A stretch of DNA of 64,000 bases from Acinetobacter brisouioides (GTDB taxonomy: Bacteria > Pseudomonadota > Gammaproteobacteria > Pseudomonadales > Moraxellaceae): the NCBI RefSeq assembly GCF_004331075.1, contig NZ_SJNX01000006.1, positions 215,366 to 279,365 of the forward strand, in the 5' to 3' direction. A program made the translations under genes and the position numbers. The notes under the pieces are model-generated. The model searched no databases. It saw only the letters and a program-made list of their open reading frames with translations, and was not told the origin of the DNA. Within the stretch, counting starts at the first letter, position 1; every line of letters begins with the position of its first letter. Of this stretch, positions 26,152-35,760 are shown piece after piece.

Positions 26152-27627
26152 ATGTCATACCAGCAGTTATATATCAATGGTCAGTGGCTTAGCCCGAAAA
26201 ATGGGCAAACTTTTAGCAGTATTGATCCGAGCAATGAACAGGAAATTGCCCAAGTTGCGGCGGCATCGGTTGAAGATGCTGAATTTGCTGTCCAAGCTGC
26301 TCGACAGGCATTTGATCAAACTGACTGGGCAAATCAGCCTAAGCAACGTGCAGCATACTTGCGTGCGATAGCCCAAGAAATCCGTAACCAGTTAGATGCA
26401 CTCGCTGAGTTAGAAGTCCGTGATAATGGCAAGCCTTTGCCTGAGGCAGTTTGGGATATTCAAGATGCTGCAGGCTGCTTTGACTTTTATGCGGACTTGG
26501 CAGAACAACTTGATCCCAACCATGAAGAAAATATCCCGCTTGCTGATGAACGCTTTAACAGTGTCGTGCGTAAAGAAGCCGTGGGCGTAGCATGTGCGAT
26601 TATTCCTTGGAACTATCCACTCCTGATGGCAGCATGGAAGGTTGCACCCGCACTTGCCGCAGGTTGCACATTGATTTTAAAACCTGCCGAAGCCACTTCA
26701 TTAACTGCGATTGAACTGGGGCGGATTGCTGAAAAAGTCGATTTGCCAGCAGGAGTGTTGAATGTTGTCACAGGCATTGGTAGTGAAATCGGGCCATATT
26801 TAACTGCTCACCCTGAAATTGACAAGGTTGCTTTTACGGGGAGTGTGCCTGTGGGCAAGCAGATCATGCAATCGGCAGCGCATAACGTCAAAAACTTAAG
26901 TCTGGAACTGGGTGGAAAATCAGCCTTTATTATTTTCTCTGATAGTGATCTTGATGCGGCCGTGGAATGGATCATGTTTGGCATTTTCTGGAATCAGGGG
27001 CAAGTGTGTTCGGCAACTTCACGAGTACTAGTTCAACAGGAAATTTACCCTGAATTATTGCAACGCCTAAGTGTTGCTGCGCAAAAAATCAAAATTGGCA
27101 ATGGTTTGGATGCCGATGTCAAACTCGGCCCATTGGTCAATGCCAAGCAGTATCAACAAGTGATGCAGGCAATTCGACAAGGGCAAGCGGATGGCGTGCA
27201 ATTGCTCAGTGGCGGGCAGCGTCCTGCACATCTTGCACAAGGCTATTATGTCGAACCCACTATTTTTGTGGATGTGCCATTAGAACATCCGCTATGGACA
27301 GATGAAATTTTTGGCCCTGTAGTCGCTATTCGTGCTTTTCAACATGAGCAAGAAGCGATTCAACTTGCCAATAATTCCATTTTTGGTTTGGCAGGTGCGG
27401 TAATGTCGAAAGACTTGGCTCGTTGCCAACGGGTGGCACGTAAACTACGCGCAGGGATTATCTGGATTAACTGCTCACAACCAACTTTTACCGAAGCCCC
27501 GTGGGGTGGTTATAAGCAAAGTGGAATTGGGCGTGAGTTGGGGATTTGGGGGTTAGAAAATTACTTTGAAATCAAGCAGATAACCAGCTATAGTAGTGAC
27601 CAGCCTTGGGGATGGTACACTTCCTGA
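26152..27627 (+). CDS. Aldehyde dehydrogenase, betaine-aldehyde-dehydrogenase-like
   Basis: 491 aa. The ATG at 26152 has AGGA five bases upstream; a GTG one codon earlier is less likely. NAD(P)+-dependent oxidation of an aldehyde to an acid is expected. Family motifs are present: IPWNYPLLMAAWK, the general-base Glu in LELGGKSA, and the catalytic Cys in NQGQVCSATSR. The end (EAPWGGYKQSGIGRELG, then LENYFEIKQIT) fits the betaine/aminoaldehyde branch. No choline or polyamine genes are adjacent, so the substrate is open. Confidence 0.87.
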   Translation: MSYQQLYINGQWLSPKNGQTFSSIDPSNEQEIAQVAAASVEDAEFAVQAARQAFDQTDWANQPKQRAAYLRAIAQEIRNQLDALAELEVRDNGKPLPEAVWDIQDAAGCFDFYADLAEQLDPNHEENIPLADERFNSVVRKEAVGVACAIIPWNYPLLMAAWKVAPALAAGCTLILKPAEATSLTAIELGRIAEKVDLPAGVLNVVTGIGSEIGPYLTAHPEIDKVAFTGSVPVGKQIMQSAAHNVKNLSLELGGKSAFIIFSDSDLDAAVEWIMFGIFWNQGQVCSATSRVLVQQEIYPELLQRLSVAAQKIKIGNGLDADVKLGPLVNAKQYQQVMQAIRQGQADGVQLLSGGQRPAHLAQGYYVEPTIFVDVPLEHPLWTDEIFGPVVAIRAFQHEQEAIQLANNSIFGLAGAVMSKDLARCQRVARKLRAGIIWINCSQPTFTEAPWGGYKQSGIGRELGIWGLENYFEIKQITSYSSDQPWGWYTS

Positions 27628-27691
27628 CATTGCGTTTCCTGACTCTAAAAATATTCAGGAAACCTAAGGCTAGACATATATTTTCACGCAA

Positions 27692-27802
27692 TAGGCTTTT
27701 TTTCATCAGCCCCTTTTTTCTCTTGCATTTTATTGAAAAATATTTCAATTTTTGCTGAGGAATAAAAATAAAGAAGGGGCGAGCAATGATGAAACAAGCC
27801 TA
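27692..27802. ncRNA. Structured intergenic element A (candidate small RNA)
   Basis: 111 nt. The outer stem is TAGGCTT...TTCATCA with TGATGAA..AAGCCTA, the inner stem GCCCCTT with AAGGGGC, and the apex ATTGAAA-AATA-TTTCAAT. Elements B (29961-30057) and C (31724-31833) share the apex and the flanking TTTCTCTT / AATAAAAATAAA blocks. It resembles C4-like small RNAs described in Acinetobacter. It precedes the first of two tandem cyclase genes. Confidence 0.55.
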
Positions 27803-28026
27803 ATGTGGTGAATGCTCTCGTGGCAGTGCATGAAATTTTAAATGCCTAAATGGTATTTTGTTATTGTTTAAAATTTCTACACAATATTCTGTTTTCCAAG
27901 GCTAATCATGCCTTTTAAAATAGTTTTTAAAAATAGACCTAGATAATGAATATATATTTTACTTATTAATTTTTAAGCTATATTATTTCATAATAGAAAA
28001 AATGATGAATTCATGACTGATATAAA

Positions 28027-29592
28027 ATGACCTTTAAAAAATTCATTTATTCACTAGATTTGAACTTACGAAAGTTGATTTTGTATCTTTCGATTTTTAG
28101 TGTCGTGAGTTTATTTATTGTGTCTTTAATCGTGAGCTATTATATAGAAAAGCATGAGCTTTTACATAATGCTTTATCGGTTAATGCAGAGTATGCTGCT
28201 AAAATTGCCAATAGCTCAGACAGTCATTTTAAGATGATGCAAAAGGAGTTGGCATATAGTGCGGAAATTTTAGGAAAAAACTTTAATAATCAAAAATATA
28301 TGCAAAATGAGGTCGAGCGTTTAAAGTATCAGTCCAATTATTTCAATAGCGTAACTATTTCCGATCAAGATGGTAAATTTTTAAGTTTTGCACCATTAAA
28401 ATTAAATTTTCAAAAAAATAAAGTGAATAGAAGTTTAGGATTTAAACTCTCTTTAGAGAAAAAAGCTCCGGTTATTTCTTCACCCTATTATGGTACAAGT
28501 AAAAATTTATTAATTTTTATCTCACACCCTATTTTTGATGAGAAACGTCATTATTTAGGATTTATTGGAGCAACTATTTATTTAAAACATGACAATATTT
28601 TAAATAAAATGCTTTCTGGTCATTATGGCTATAGGCATAACTATATGTATGTGGTTGATAAAAATCAATATATATTATTTCATCCTGATGTTAATAAAAT
28701 TGGCCAATTATCCAATATTAATGTTCAAAACCTTGCGATTAAAAATCGTGGTGAGATTCGCTTGAAAGATGAGCATTGGCATGAATGGCTAGCAGGTTTT
28801 GCGCGTATTCCAACTACAGGCTGGATGGTGATTTCTCAACAACCTGCGAGTGAACTACTTAAAGAAACCAGTAATACAGTTTATGAAATGCTGGTGGGAA
28901 TGTTACTATTTTATATCCTGATTTTCTTTGTTATCTGGCAAATATCCTATTTGATTTCAAGTCCTTTGTCTTTATTGGCAAACATGGCAAGTAATCTACA
29001 TCAACCAGATATTGATGCGAATATTGAACGTATTAATCCTTGGTTTGTTGAGGTACTTAAGTTCAAAAATTCATTGTTAATAAGCTCAAAACATTTTAAG
29101 GAAACTATTTCAGAACTTAAATTATATATTCATACTGATCCACTCACCCATTTATATAATCGACGTGGTATGGGCTTGTCTGTTGCTCATTTCATTGAAA
29201 AAAGCATTCCGTTTGCAGTCATCTCGATTGATATCGATTATTTCAAGAAAATTAATGACGCTTTTGGGCATGACCAAGGTGACTTGGTTTTAAAAGAAAT
29301 TGCAGGCTATATCCGTTCTAATTTCCGTGATGAAGATATTTGTTGTCGTAGTGGGGGTGAAGAATTTGTGGTTTTGGCTGCCCGATTGAAATTGGAAAAT
29401 GCTGTAAAGTTGGCAGAGCACTTACGTAAAAAAATTGAAAGCACATCAATGCCTTTGGTTGGTAAAGTCACAATTTCTATTGGTATTTCACACTGGTCAG
29501 CCACTTCACAAAATATAAAAACTGTCTTTAAACGTGCGGATGAGTGCTTATATAATGCTAAAGCCGATGGGCGAAATTGTACTCGTTTTTAG
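28027..29592 (+). CDS. Membrane diguanylate cyclase, first of a tandem pair
   Basis: 521 aa. A membrane helix at about 15-37 is followed by a periplasmic dCache-like sensor (about 40-285; the ISSPYYGTSKNLLIFISHPIFD and GYRHNYMYVVDKN segments are typical). A second helix is at about 290-310. The C-terminal GGDEF domain has DPLTHLYNRRG and the active motif SGGEEF. It should make c-di-GMP in response to an external ligand, perhaps an amino acid or other small molecule. It is homologous over its full length to the next gene. No inhibitory I-site (RxxD before GGEEF) is apparent. Confidence 0.9.
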   Translation: MTFKKFIYSLDLNLRKLILYLSIFSVVSLFIVSLIVSYYIEKHELLHNALSVNAEYAAKIANSSDSHFKMMQKELAYSAEILGKNFNNQKYMQNEVERLKYQSNYFNSVTISDQDGKFLSFAPLKLNFQKNKVNRSLGFKLSLEKKAPVISSPYYGTSKNLLIFISHPIFDEKRHYLGFIGATIYLKHDNILNKMLSGHYGYRHNYMYVVDKNQYILFHPDVNKIGQLSNINVQNLAIKNRGEIRLKDEHWHEWLAGFARIPTTGWMVISQQPASELLKETSNTVYEMLVGMLLFYILIFFVIWQISYLISSPLSLLANMASNLHQPDIDANIERINPWFVEVLKFKNSLLISSKHFKETISELKLYIHTDPLTHLYNRRGMGLSVAHFIEKSIPFAVISIDIDYFKKINDAFGHDQGDLVLKEIAGYIRSNFRDEDICCRSGGEEFVVLAARLKLENAVKLAEHLRKKIESTSMPLVGKVTISIGISHWSATSQNIKTVFKRADECLYNAKADGRNCTRF

Positions 29593-29960
29593 AGTTGAAA
29601 AATACTTAGATGATGTGATTAAAAAATAAGTTTATATAAGTTTTTCTATTGCATTTGATCTAAATTTTAGATTTCAAATAGTTTTAATTTTAAAATGATA
29701 ATATAAACCATGATGAAAAATGCCTATTGTAAAAACCATAAAAAAATTATGATAATATTTTTATCCCTAAACCTAACATCTAAATATCAAACGATATATA
29801 ACTAAAATCTAAAGATCGTAGCGCAGAAATATTTTCAAAAAATTCCATTTCATAAAATTTTTGGTGTGGCACTAAATTAAATCATTAGTTATAGTCTATA
29901 TTTATATAAAATTATAAAAATGTGATTTTATTCTCATTTTGTAGATTTATATATACTGTA

Positions 29961-30057
29961 GCTTCATTTTATATGGCTATTTTTCTCTTACAGCTCATTG
30001 AAATATATTTCAATCTTACTTAGTAAGAAAAATAAACAGAGCGTAAACGATGAAGTA
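29961..30057. ncRNA. Structured intergenic element B (candidate small RNA)
   Basis: CTTCAT pairs with ATGAAG at the ends. Inside, TATTTTTC..TTAC pairs with GTAAGAAAAATA, and the apex is the palindrome ATTGAAATATATTTCAAT. It aligns with element A but has lost the GC part of the outer stem. It lies between the two tandem cyclase genes. Confidence 0.45.
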
Positions 30058-30141
30058 AAATAAATTGATATATTTCTTTTGATTATTATTTGCGTTTAAT
30101 CGTATAATTATTTCAATCAAATTTGAAGTAATCCATGTGTA

Positions 30142-31713
30142 ATGTGGCTAAGAAAAATTGTTTACTCACTTAATTTAGACCTGAGAAAACTTATTCTGTT
30201 TCTCGCTGCATTTAGCGTTTTTAGCTTATTTATTGCTTCATTACTTGTCAGTTATTATGTTCAGAAAAAAGAGCTGATACAAAATGCATTATCAGTCAAT
30301 CTAGAATATGCTCAAAAAATCGCCAATGGAACGAACAGCCACTTTTCCATTATGCAGCATGAACTCGCTTATAGTGCCGCCTTGCTAGGACAGGATTTTA
30401 ATAATGCTCAGCTACGTCAAACTGAAGTTGATCGCCTGAAGTATCAATCGAATTATTTTAATAGTGTATTGATCTCCGATAGCACAGGGCGTTTTTTGAG
30501 CTATGCACCAGCTCAGTTAAAAATCAATACAAATGTGGTGAATCATACTTTAGGCGTAACATCCTCACTGCAAAAGAAAGCAGCATTTATTAGTTCGCCT
30601 TATTATTCGATTAAAAATAATCTCATCATTTTTATTTCACAGCCGATTTTTGATCAGCAGCATCGTTATTTGGGATTTATAGCGGCTTCAATTTATTTAA
30701 AGCAAGACAATATTTTAAATCAGATGCTTGCCAGCAAATATGGTTATAAGAAAAATTATATGTATGTCATGGATAGTTCCAGAAGAATTATTTTTCATCC
30801 CAATGGAAAGCGTATAGGTGACACTGTAAAAAATAATACGGGTCTGGATGCGATGACCCAAAATAAACAAGGCTCCATCCGTTTGATCAATAGTCTAGGA
30901 ATCGATAACTTGGCAGGATTTGCCCTGGTTCCCTCAACCAATTGGATTGTGGTATCACAACAGCCAACACATGAACTTTTGGATCAGGCCAATAAAATCA
31001 TTTATAAGATTTTATTTTGTATGTCATTGTTTTATATTGTTATTTTTTTAATTATTTGGCGGGTCGCTTATCTCATTTCTAACCCGCTCTCTGATTTGGC
31101 CAAAATGGCAAGTGATCTTAGCCATCCTGAAATAGATGAAAAAATTAAACAGGTTGAGCCGTGGTTTGTCGAGGTATTGAAGTTTAAAATTTCCTTGTTG
31201 CTCAGTTCACAATATTTTAAACAAACGATTAACGAGCTAAATTATCATGTGAATACTGACCCGCTCACAGGTTTATATAATCGTCGTGGTATGGATCTGT
31301 TTATTGGGGATTTGGTAAAAACCAATACTGAGTTTGCAGTTATTTTTATTGATATTGATCATTTTAAAAAGATTAATGACACCTTTGGACATGATAAAGG
31401 TGATCTCGTACTCAAAGAGTTGGCTGCTTATATTAAATCGAATTTCCGTAGTGATGATGTATGCTGTCGAATAGGGGGGGAAGAATTTGTGGTACTTGCT
31501 CCAATTTTTGATTTGGATTTTAGCTATTCTTTAGCAGAAAATTTGAGAAAAAGCCTAGAAAATCATCAAATTGATCTTGTTGGCACAATTACTGTATCGA
31601 TCGGGATCGCATATTGGCCATTAAGTTCAAAAAATGTAGAAACAGTATTTAAAATTGCCGATCAGAATTTATATCGCGCTAAAAATGAAGGACGTAACTG
31701 TATTCGGATATAG
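30142..31713 (+). CDS. Membrane diguanylate cyclase, second of a tandem pair
   Basis: 523 aa with the same architecture as its upstream neighbour: membrane helix, dCache-like periplasmic sensor, second helix, and a GGDEF domain with DPLTGLYNRRG and the active motif IGGEEF. The two proteins share long identical stretches (for example VERLKYQSNYFNSV versus VDRLKYQSNYFNSV) but their sensor domains differ at many positions, so they may detect different ligands. It arose by an old tandem duplication; the intergenic structured elements were duplicated with it. Confidence 0.9.
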   Translation: MWLRKIVYSLNLDLRKLILFLAAFSVFSLFIASLLVSYYVQKKELIQNALSVNLEYAQKIANGTNSHFSIMQHELAYSAALLGQDFNNAQLRQTEVDRLKYQSNYFNSVLISDSTGRFLSYAPAQLKINTNVVNHTLGVTSSLQKKAAFISSPYYSIKNNLIIFISQPIFDQQHRYLGFIAASIYLKQDNILNQMLASKYGYKKNYMYVMDSSRRIIFHPNGKRIGDTVKNNTGLDAMTQNKQGSIRLINSLGIDNLAGFALVPSTNWIVVSQQPTHELLDQANKIIYKILFCMSLFYIVIFLIIWRVAYLISNPLSDLAKMASDLSHPEIDEKIKQVEPWFVEVLKFKISLLLSSQYFKQTINELNYHVNTDPLTGLYNRRGMDLFIGDLVKTNTEFAVIFIDIDHFKKINDTFGHDKGDLVLKELAAYIKSNFRSDDVCCRIGGEEFVVLAPIFDLDFSYSLAENLRKSLENHQIDLVGTITVSIGIAYWPLSSKNVETVFKIADQNLYRAKNEGRNCIRI

Positions 31714-31723
31714 TTTAAATCAA

Positions 31724-31833
31724 TCGGCTTCTTGCATCAGTCCATTTTATTTCCCTTATGCTATTCTGAAAATAGATTTCAATTTTACTCAGCAAAAAAT
31801 AATGGGAGATATATCATGAGGAAAGGGGGCTAA
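31724..31833. ncRNA. Structured intergenic element C (candidate small RNA)
   Basis: It begins TCGGCTTCTTGCATCA and ends GAGGAAAGGGGGCTA, with CCATT/AATGG as the inner stem and an apex CTGAAAATAGATTTCA. The order of blocks follows elements A and B. It lies 11 bp after the second cyclase gene, so the pair is framed by A, B and C. Confidence 0.45.
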
Positions 31834-31995
31834 CGAACAGATATTGCATATTTCTCCTATCAGATTCAGGATGTATTTTCCTGCCCTATACTTCCTATTG
31901 TTATAGAAGGCTAAATACTCACTCAACCATATATATTCAAAAACCATTCGGATTCACAGAGCTAAGCCTATTGTTTTACATGGATTTTTTTGAGT

Positions 31996-32832
31996 TTATG
32001 GCTGTTGCTGTGCAGCTTCCCATGCAATGATGGCAGTTTTACGGGTGATGCCCCAACGATAACCACCCAAGACACCAGATGCCTGAATCACTCGATGGCA
32101 AGGAATTAGGAATGCCACAGGATTGCGTCCAATGGCGGTGCCGACAGCACGCGAGGCTTTAGGCTGACCAATCTGCTGAGCAATACTGGCATAACTACAT
32201 AGCGCACCTTGCGGAATTTTTAATAAACTTTCCCAAACCTTGAGTTGAAATTCACTAGCTTTTAAATGCAGTTTTAATTGTGGCAGGCTGGCTTCATTCT
32301 GCATAAAAATTGCCAGTGCCTGTTGCTGTTTGATCTCCTGTATCTGCTGGAAATCTGCATTTGGAAACTGTGTTTGTAACTGCTGTAGCGCAAGCGTTGA
32401 GCTGTCAAAACTTAAAGCGCAAATACCTTTTGCAGTTGATGCAATAAACGCTGCACCAAAGGGGGTATCATAGACCCAGTGTTTGATGGTGAGTTGCTTG
32501 CCGCCTTGTTGATACTCGGCAGGACTCATTCCTTCAATTTGAATAAATAAATCATGTAAGCGGCTGCTACTCGACAATCCAGTTGCATAAGTTGCTTCTA
32601 AAATGGCATTTTGGCTGCTGTGTTGCAGCACCTGTTTCGCATATGCCAGACTGGTATATTGTAAAAACTTTTTTGGACTGGTGCCTGCCCATTGACTAAA
32701 TAAACGCTGAAAATGAGCAGGGCTTAAATGTACTTGTGCTGCAATTTCAGCAAGACTTGGTTGCTGCATAAAGTTTTTATGAATATATTCAATTGCTTGA
32801 GCAATACGCTGATAATCACGTTCGGTAGACAT
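31996..32832 (-). CDS. AraC-type regulator fused to O6-methylguanine-DNA methyltransferase (Ada-like)
   Basis: 278 aa from the ATG at 32832 (MSTERDYQRIA). The N-terminal AraC HTH spans about 10-100 (PSLAEIAAQVHLSPAHFQRLF). The C-terminal half is a suicide methyltransferase with the acceptor Cys in IPCHRVIQ, preceded by AVGTAIGRNPVAFL. The N-terminal phosphotriester-accepting zinc domain of full Ada is missing, which is the usual short form in Acinetobacter. It repairs alkylated guanine and may regulate its own gene. No AlkB neighbour is present. Confidence 0.9.
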   Translation of the reverse strand: MSTERDYQRIAQAIEYIHKNFMQQPSLAEIAAQVHLSPAHFQRLFSQWAGTSPKKFLQYTSLAYAKQVLQHSSQNAILEATYATGLSSSSRLHDLFIQIEGMSPAEYQQGGKQLTIKHWVYDTPFGAAFIASTAKGICALSFDSSTLALQQLQTQFPNADFQQIQEIKQQQALAIFMQNEASLPQLKLHLKASEFQLKVWESLLKIPQGALCSYASIAQQIGQPKASRAVGTAIGRNPVAFLIPCHRVIQASGVLGGYRWGITRKTAIIAWEAAQQQP

Positions 32833-33015
32833 AAGCAAACTCAAGTTAAACAAAATCTACCTTAACAAGTTGTGAATAAAAAATAAATCCAAATCATGCT
32901 CAACTTCAAGCACCTTACTGACACAGTGATATATGACTTTTAACAGATTGAAATAATAAGAAATACTTATCAATTTGGTCTAATTTATTTCGTTGAAAAA
33001 AACTTGATCAAGCCA

Positions 33016-33615
33016 TTAAATTTGTCCAATCAAACGCTGAATAATAATTTGAATGTATTTGTTTAGATCATCTTTAAAAATCATATATTGCAGAGCTAAA
33101 CCGTAACTTAATGAAATAATTTCCAAGATTTTTGCTTCAAGCTGTTCTGCGTCAACTTGCTTGTAGTGTGAGAAAAGTTGAATCAAGATTTTAGCAATTT
33201 GTTCGTGATGAGTTTGCCAAACTTGTTTATATTCAGCAGCGAAACTTTCTTCACGTGCTGCATACAGCTGTAGTTCGATTGAAATCTTTAACCACTCATC
33301 ATTTTGAAAAAAGTCAGTCAGCCAGAGTTCAAGTTTTTCTAGCAATGAATCAAAATCCGAATCGATTTGAGTCATTATTTTTTGTAATTGAGCATTTTCC
33401 TTTTCAAACTGACTGTTCATAAGCGTGAGTAAGAACTCTTCTTTATGACTAAAATTCGAGTAAAAAGCACCTTGAGTATATCCCGCATATTTTGAGATAT
33501 TTCTGATAGATACAGCGCTATATCCTTGCTCAGAAATCAAATGAAATCCTGCATTGATTAAGTGTAATCGAGTCTGTATCTGTTTCTCATCACGAGATAT
33601 TTTAGCGTGTTCCAT
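33016..33615 (-). CDS. TetR-family transcriptional regulator
   Basis: 199 aa. The HTH is at about 30-52 (SAVSIRNISKYAGYTQGAFYSNF), followed by a helical ligand domain of the usual size. It is divergent from the flavodoxin-fold oxidoreductase gene at 33736. Two 24-bp direct repeats lie between them, so it very likely represses that gene and itself. The ligand is unknown, plausibly a quinone or electrophile. Confidence 0.87.
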   Translation of the reverse strand: MEHAKISRDEKQIQTRLHLINAGFHLISEQGYSAVSIRNISKYAGYTQGAFYSNFSHKEEFLLTLMNSQFEKENAQLQKIMTQIDSDFDSLLEKLELWLTDFFQNDEWLKISIELQLYAAREESFAAEYKQVWQTHHEQIAKILIQLFSHYKQVDAEQLEAKILEIISLSYGLALQYMIFKDDLNKYIQIIIQRLIGQI

Positions 33616-33632
33616 AACTGTGTTTAGATTTT

Positions 33633-33709
33633 AAATATCACTTGCTATCTTAAATTTTATGCGATAAGTTTGCCATCTATATTTCAAATACCACTTGATA
33701 TCTGAAATT
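33633..33709. promoter_or_regulatory. Paired operator-like direct repeats
   Basis: AAATAYCACTTGMTATCTKAAATT occurs in two 24-bp copies, as AAATATCACTTG/CTATCTTAAATT at 33633-33656 and a 21-of-24 match at 33686-33709. They are 53 bp apart, about five helical turns. They sit in the divergent promoter of the TetR and oxidoreductase genes. Confidence 0.6.
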
Positions 33710-33735
33710 ATAATTTTAAAAATTTAGAGAAAATT

Positions 33736-34335
33736 ATGAATGCTTCAACTTCAATAAGAAAAATCGTCGTGATCAATGGTCATCCTTCAGTAACCAGTTT
33801 TAATCATGCATTGGTACAGGCTTATGCTGATTCGGCTGCTGAACAAGGTGTATGGGTTGATGTAATTGAAATAGGTCAATTGAATTTTGACCCAAATTTA
33901 AAATATGGCTATGAAAAAAGAATGAATTTAGAGCCTGATTTGGTTGAGGCTTGGAGAAAAATCATGGAGGCTGATCATCTTGTCTGGATTTTTCCTGTTT
34001 GGTGGGGAGGGCTTCCTGCGATTACAAAAGGTTTTATTGACCGTGTTTTTCTGCCTTCTATGGCATTTAGTTATTACGATAAAAGCAATCGGATTCGCGG
34101 GCATCTACAAAATAAAACAGCCCGAATTGTGACGACCTTAGACCAATCAGGTTGGACTTATAAATGGTATTTTGGAGAGCCAAGCACTCGGCAGCTTAAA
34201 CAAGCAACCTTACAATTTTGTGGCGTTAAAAAAGTCAAAACTCATTATATGGGTTCGATCCGTGGATCAAGCGCTACTCAACGGGAAAAATGGTTACAGT
34301 CTATTGTAAAAATGGCACAGCAGGATGGTCAGTAG
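33736..34335 (+). CDS. NAD(P)H-dependent flavodoxin-fold oxidoreductase (quinone reductase-like)
   Basis: 199 aa. The FMN/FAD-binding start VINGHPSVTSFNHAL and the FPVWWGGLPAITKGFIDRVF segment are typical of the NQO1/MdaB-like family. It would reduce quinones or similar electrophiles by two electrons, avoiding radical forms. Control by the divergent TetR protein fits an inducible detoxification unit. The substrate is not known. Confidence 0.85.
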   Translation: MNASTSIRKIVVINGHPSVTSFNHALVQAYADSAAEQGVWVDVIEIGQLNFDPNLKYGYEKRMNLEPDLVEAWRKIMEADHLVWIFPVWWGGLPAITKGFIDRVFLPSMAFSYYDKSNRIRGHLQNKTARIVTTLDQSGWTYKWYFGEPSTRQLKQATLQFCGVKKVKTHYMGSIRGSSATQREKWLQSIVKMAQQDGQ

Positions 34336-34398
34336 TTGTTGGCTAAAGTGTTGGCCGTTGATTGATAAAAAATTTCAAATAGCGTCTCGCAATTGTTT

Positions 34399-35541
34399 TC
34401 AATGAAAACAAATTTGATTTCGACCATTATTTTTTGCAATGTAAAGTCGCTTATCTGCGAGTTCCAATGTCTGCAGAAGTTGTGTATGGCTTTCTATTTC
34501 AGCAATTCCAAAGCTAACGGTCACGTCAATATAATGCTCAGTAAATGACTGTTTTTCTATTCTATTGCGTATACGATCTGCGAGTTTTATGGTTGACGCA
34601 TAGTTTGAACATTTAATCATGATGACAAATTCTTCGCCGCCAAATCTAGCAATTAAATCGTCTTCGCGAACGCTGTCTTTTAATATATGCGCGATATCAC
34701 ATAGAATTTTATCTCCGATCGCATGACCCCAAGTATCATTAATTTTCTTAAAATGATCGATATCACACATAATAATATATAAATTAGCTGCCTGATATTT
34801 TTTAATCAGCATGTCAGTTTTTTCAAAAAATCCCCTTCGATTATAGAGTTTAGTGAGAGGATCCTGATAGCGTTCATGATTGAGTAAGGTGAATTGCTCT
34901 TTGATGGTTGTGGCTACAATAATGATTGCAAACCAGATACTTAAGATGATATTAATCGCAAGCATCAGCATCCACCAATTTGAAAACGACAAATTGATAG
35001 CGTCGATATCTTGAAGGTAGAATAGAATGACTATAAATCTTATGGCATTGTAAGCTGTTAAGAAAAAGTAGCTGACACAGAAAGTTTTACCTAATAAAGA
35101 CACCTGTTTGAAATAAGCATAAACACCTGGCACAACCATAGCCAGCAGGCAAGTGATGACAAAGTTGATTGTCAGCATTCTCAACCAGAATTTTTGCTCA
35201 ATATATGACAGATAGCTCAGTAAACAGATACCAAATAAAACTAAAAGCAACGAGGCTAAAAAATAGGATTTCGCTTTTACTTTTAGTCTTATTCCATAAG
35301 TTAAAGCCCAAGTACCACAAAGATATAAAATTCCAATCCACGGGGCGGTCAGAGTCATTTGTTCATTTGTCATAAGGCTCTGAATACCTAATGCACCAGA
35401 TGGTAAAATATATCCAATTCCACACCAAAATAAATATTTTGGTGCATTAAATACCAAATGCCCGACAATAAAAGTACAGCCTATTAAAATTAAGCAAGTA
35501 GGAACAATGAGTAGAAAGTACTGAAAACTGGGTAAATACAC
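34399..35541 (-). CDS. Diguanylate cyclase with multi-helix membrane sensor
   Basis: 380 aa. About six to seven hydrophobic helices fill residues 1-215 and form the sensor. A GGDEF domain follows with DPLTKLYNRRG, CDIDHFKKIND and the active motif FGGEEF. It has no relation to the dCache sensors of the two cyclases upstream. It makes c-di-GMP from two GTP at the inner membrane. The signal is unknown. It is convergent with the oxidoreductase gene. Confidence 0.88.
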   Translation of the reverse strand: MYLPSFQYFLLIVPTCLILIGCTFIVGHLVFNAPKYLFWCGIGYILPSGALGIQSLMTNEQMTLTAPWIGILYLCGTWALTYGIRLKVKAKSYFLASLLLVLFGICLLSYLSYIEQKFWLRMLTINFVITCLLAMVVPGVYAYFKQVSLLGKTFCVSYFFLTAYNAIRFIVILFYLQDIDAINLSFSNWWMLMLAINIILSIWFAIIIVATTIKEQFTLLNHERYQDPLTKLYNRRGFFEKTDMLIKKYQAANLYIIMCDIDHFKKINDTWGHAIGDKILCDIAHILKDSVREDDLIARFGGEEFVIMIKCSNYASTIKLADRIRNRIEKQSFTEHYIDVTVSFGIAEIESHTQLLQTLELADKRLYIAKNNGRNQICFH

Positions 35542-35760
35542 GAATTTAATAAAAAATTTAGATTTGTTGGTTAATTTTAAATCGTTTTATTAAATATGAT
35601 CAATCAATATCTTTATATTTTCAAATCATGATGGAGTGCTAATCGGTCAACCTCAAAGCTCCTACTTAAAGCAACGAATGAGAATGTGCTTTCAATATAA
35701 TTTTAGGATTGAACCAGTGGAGACCATTGGTACGACCCAATGACCTCCATGATATTGCAA

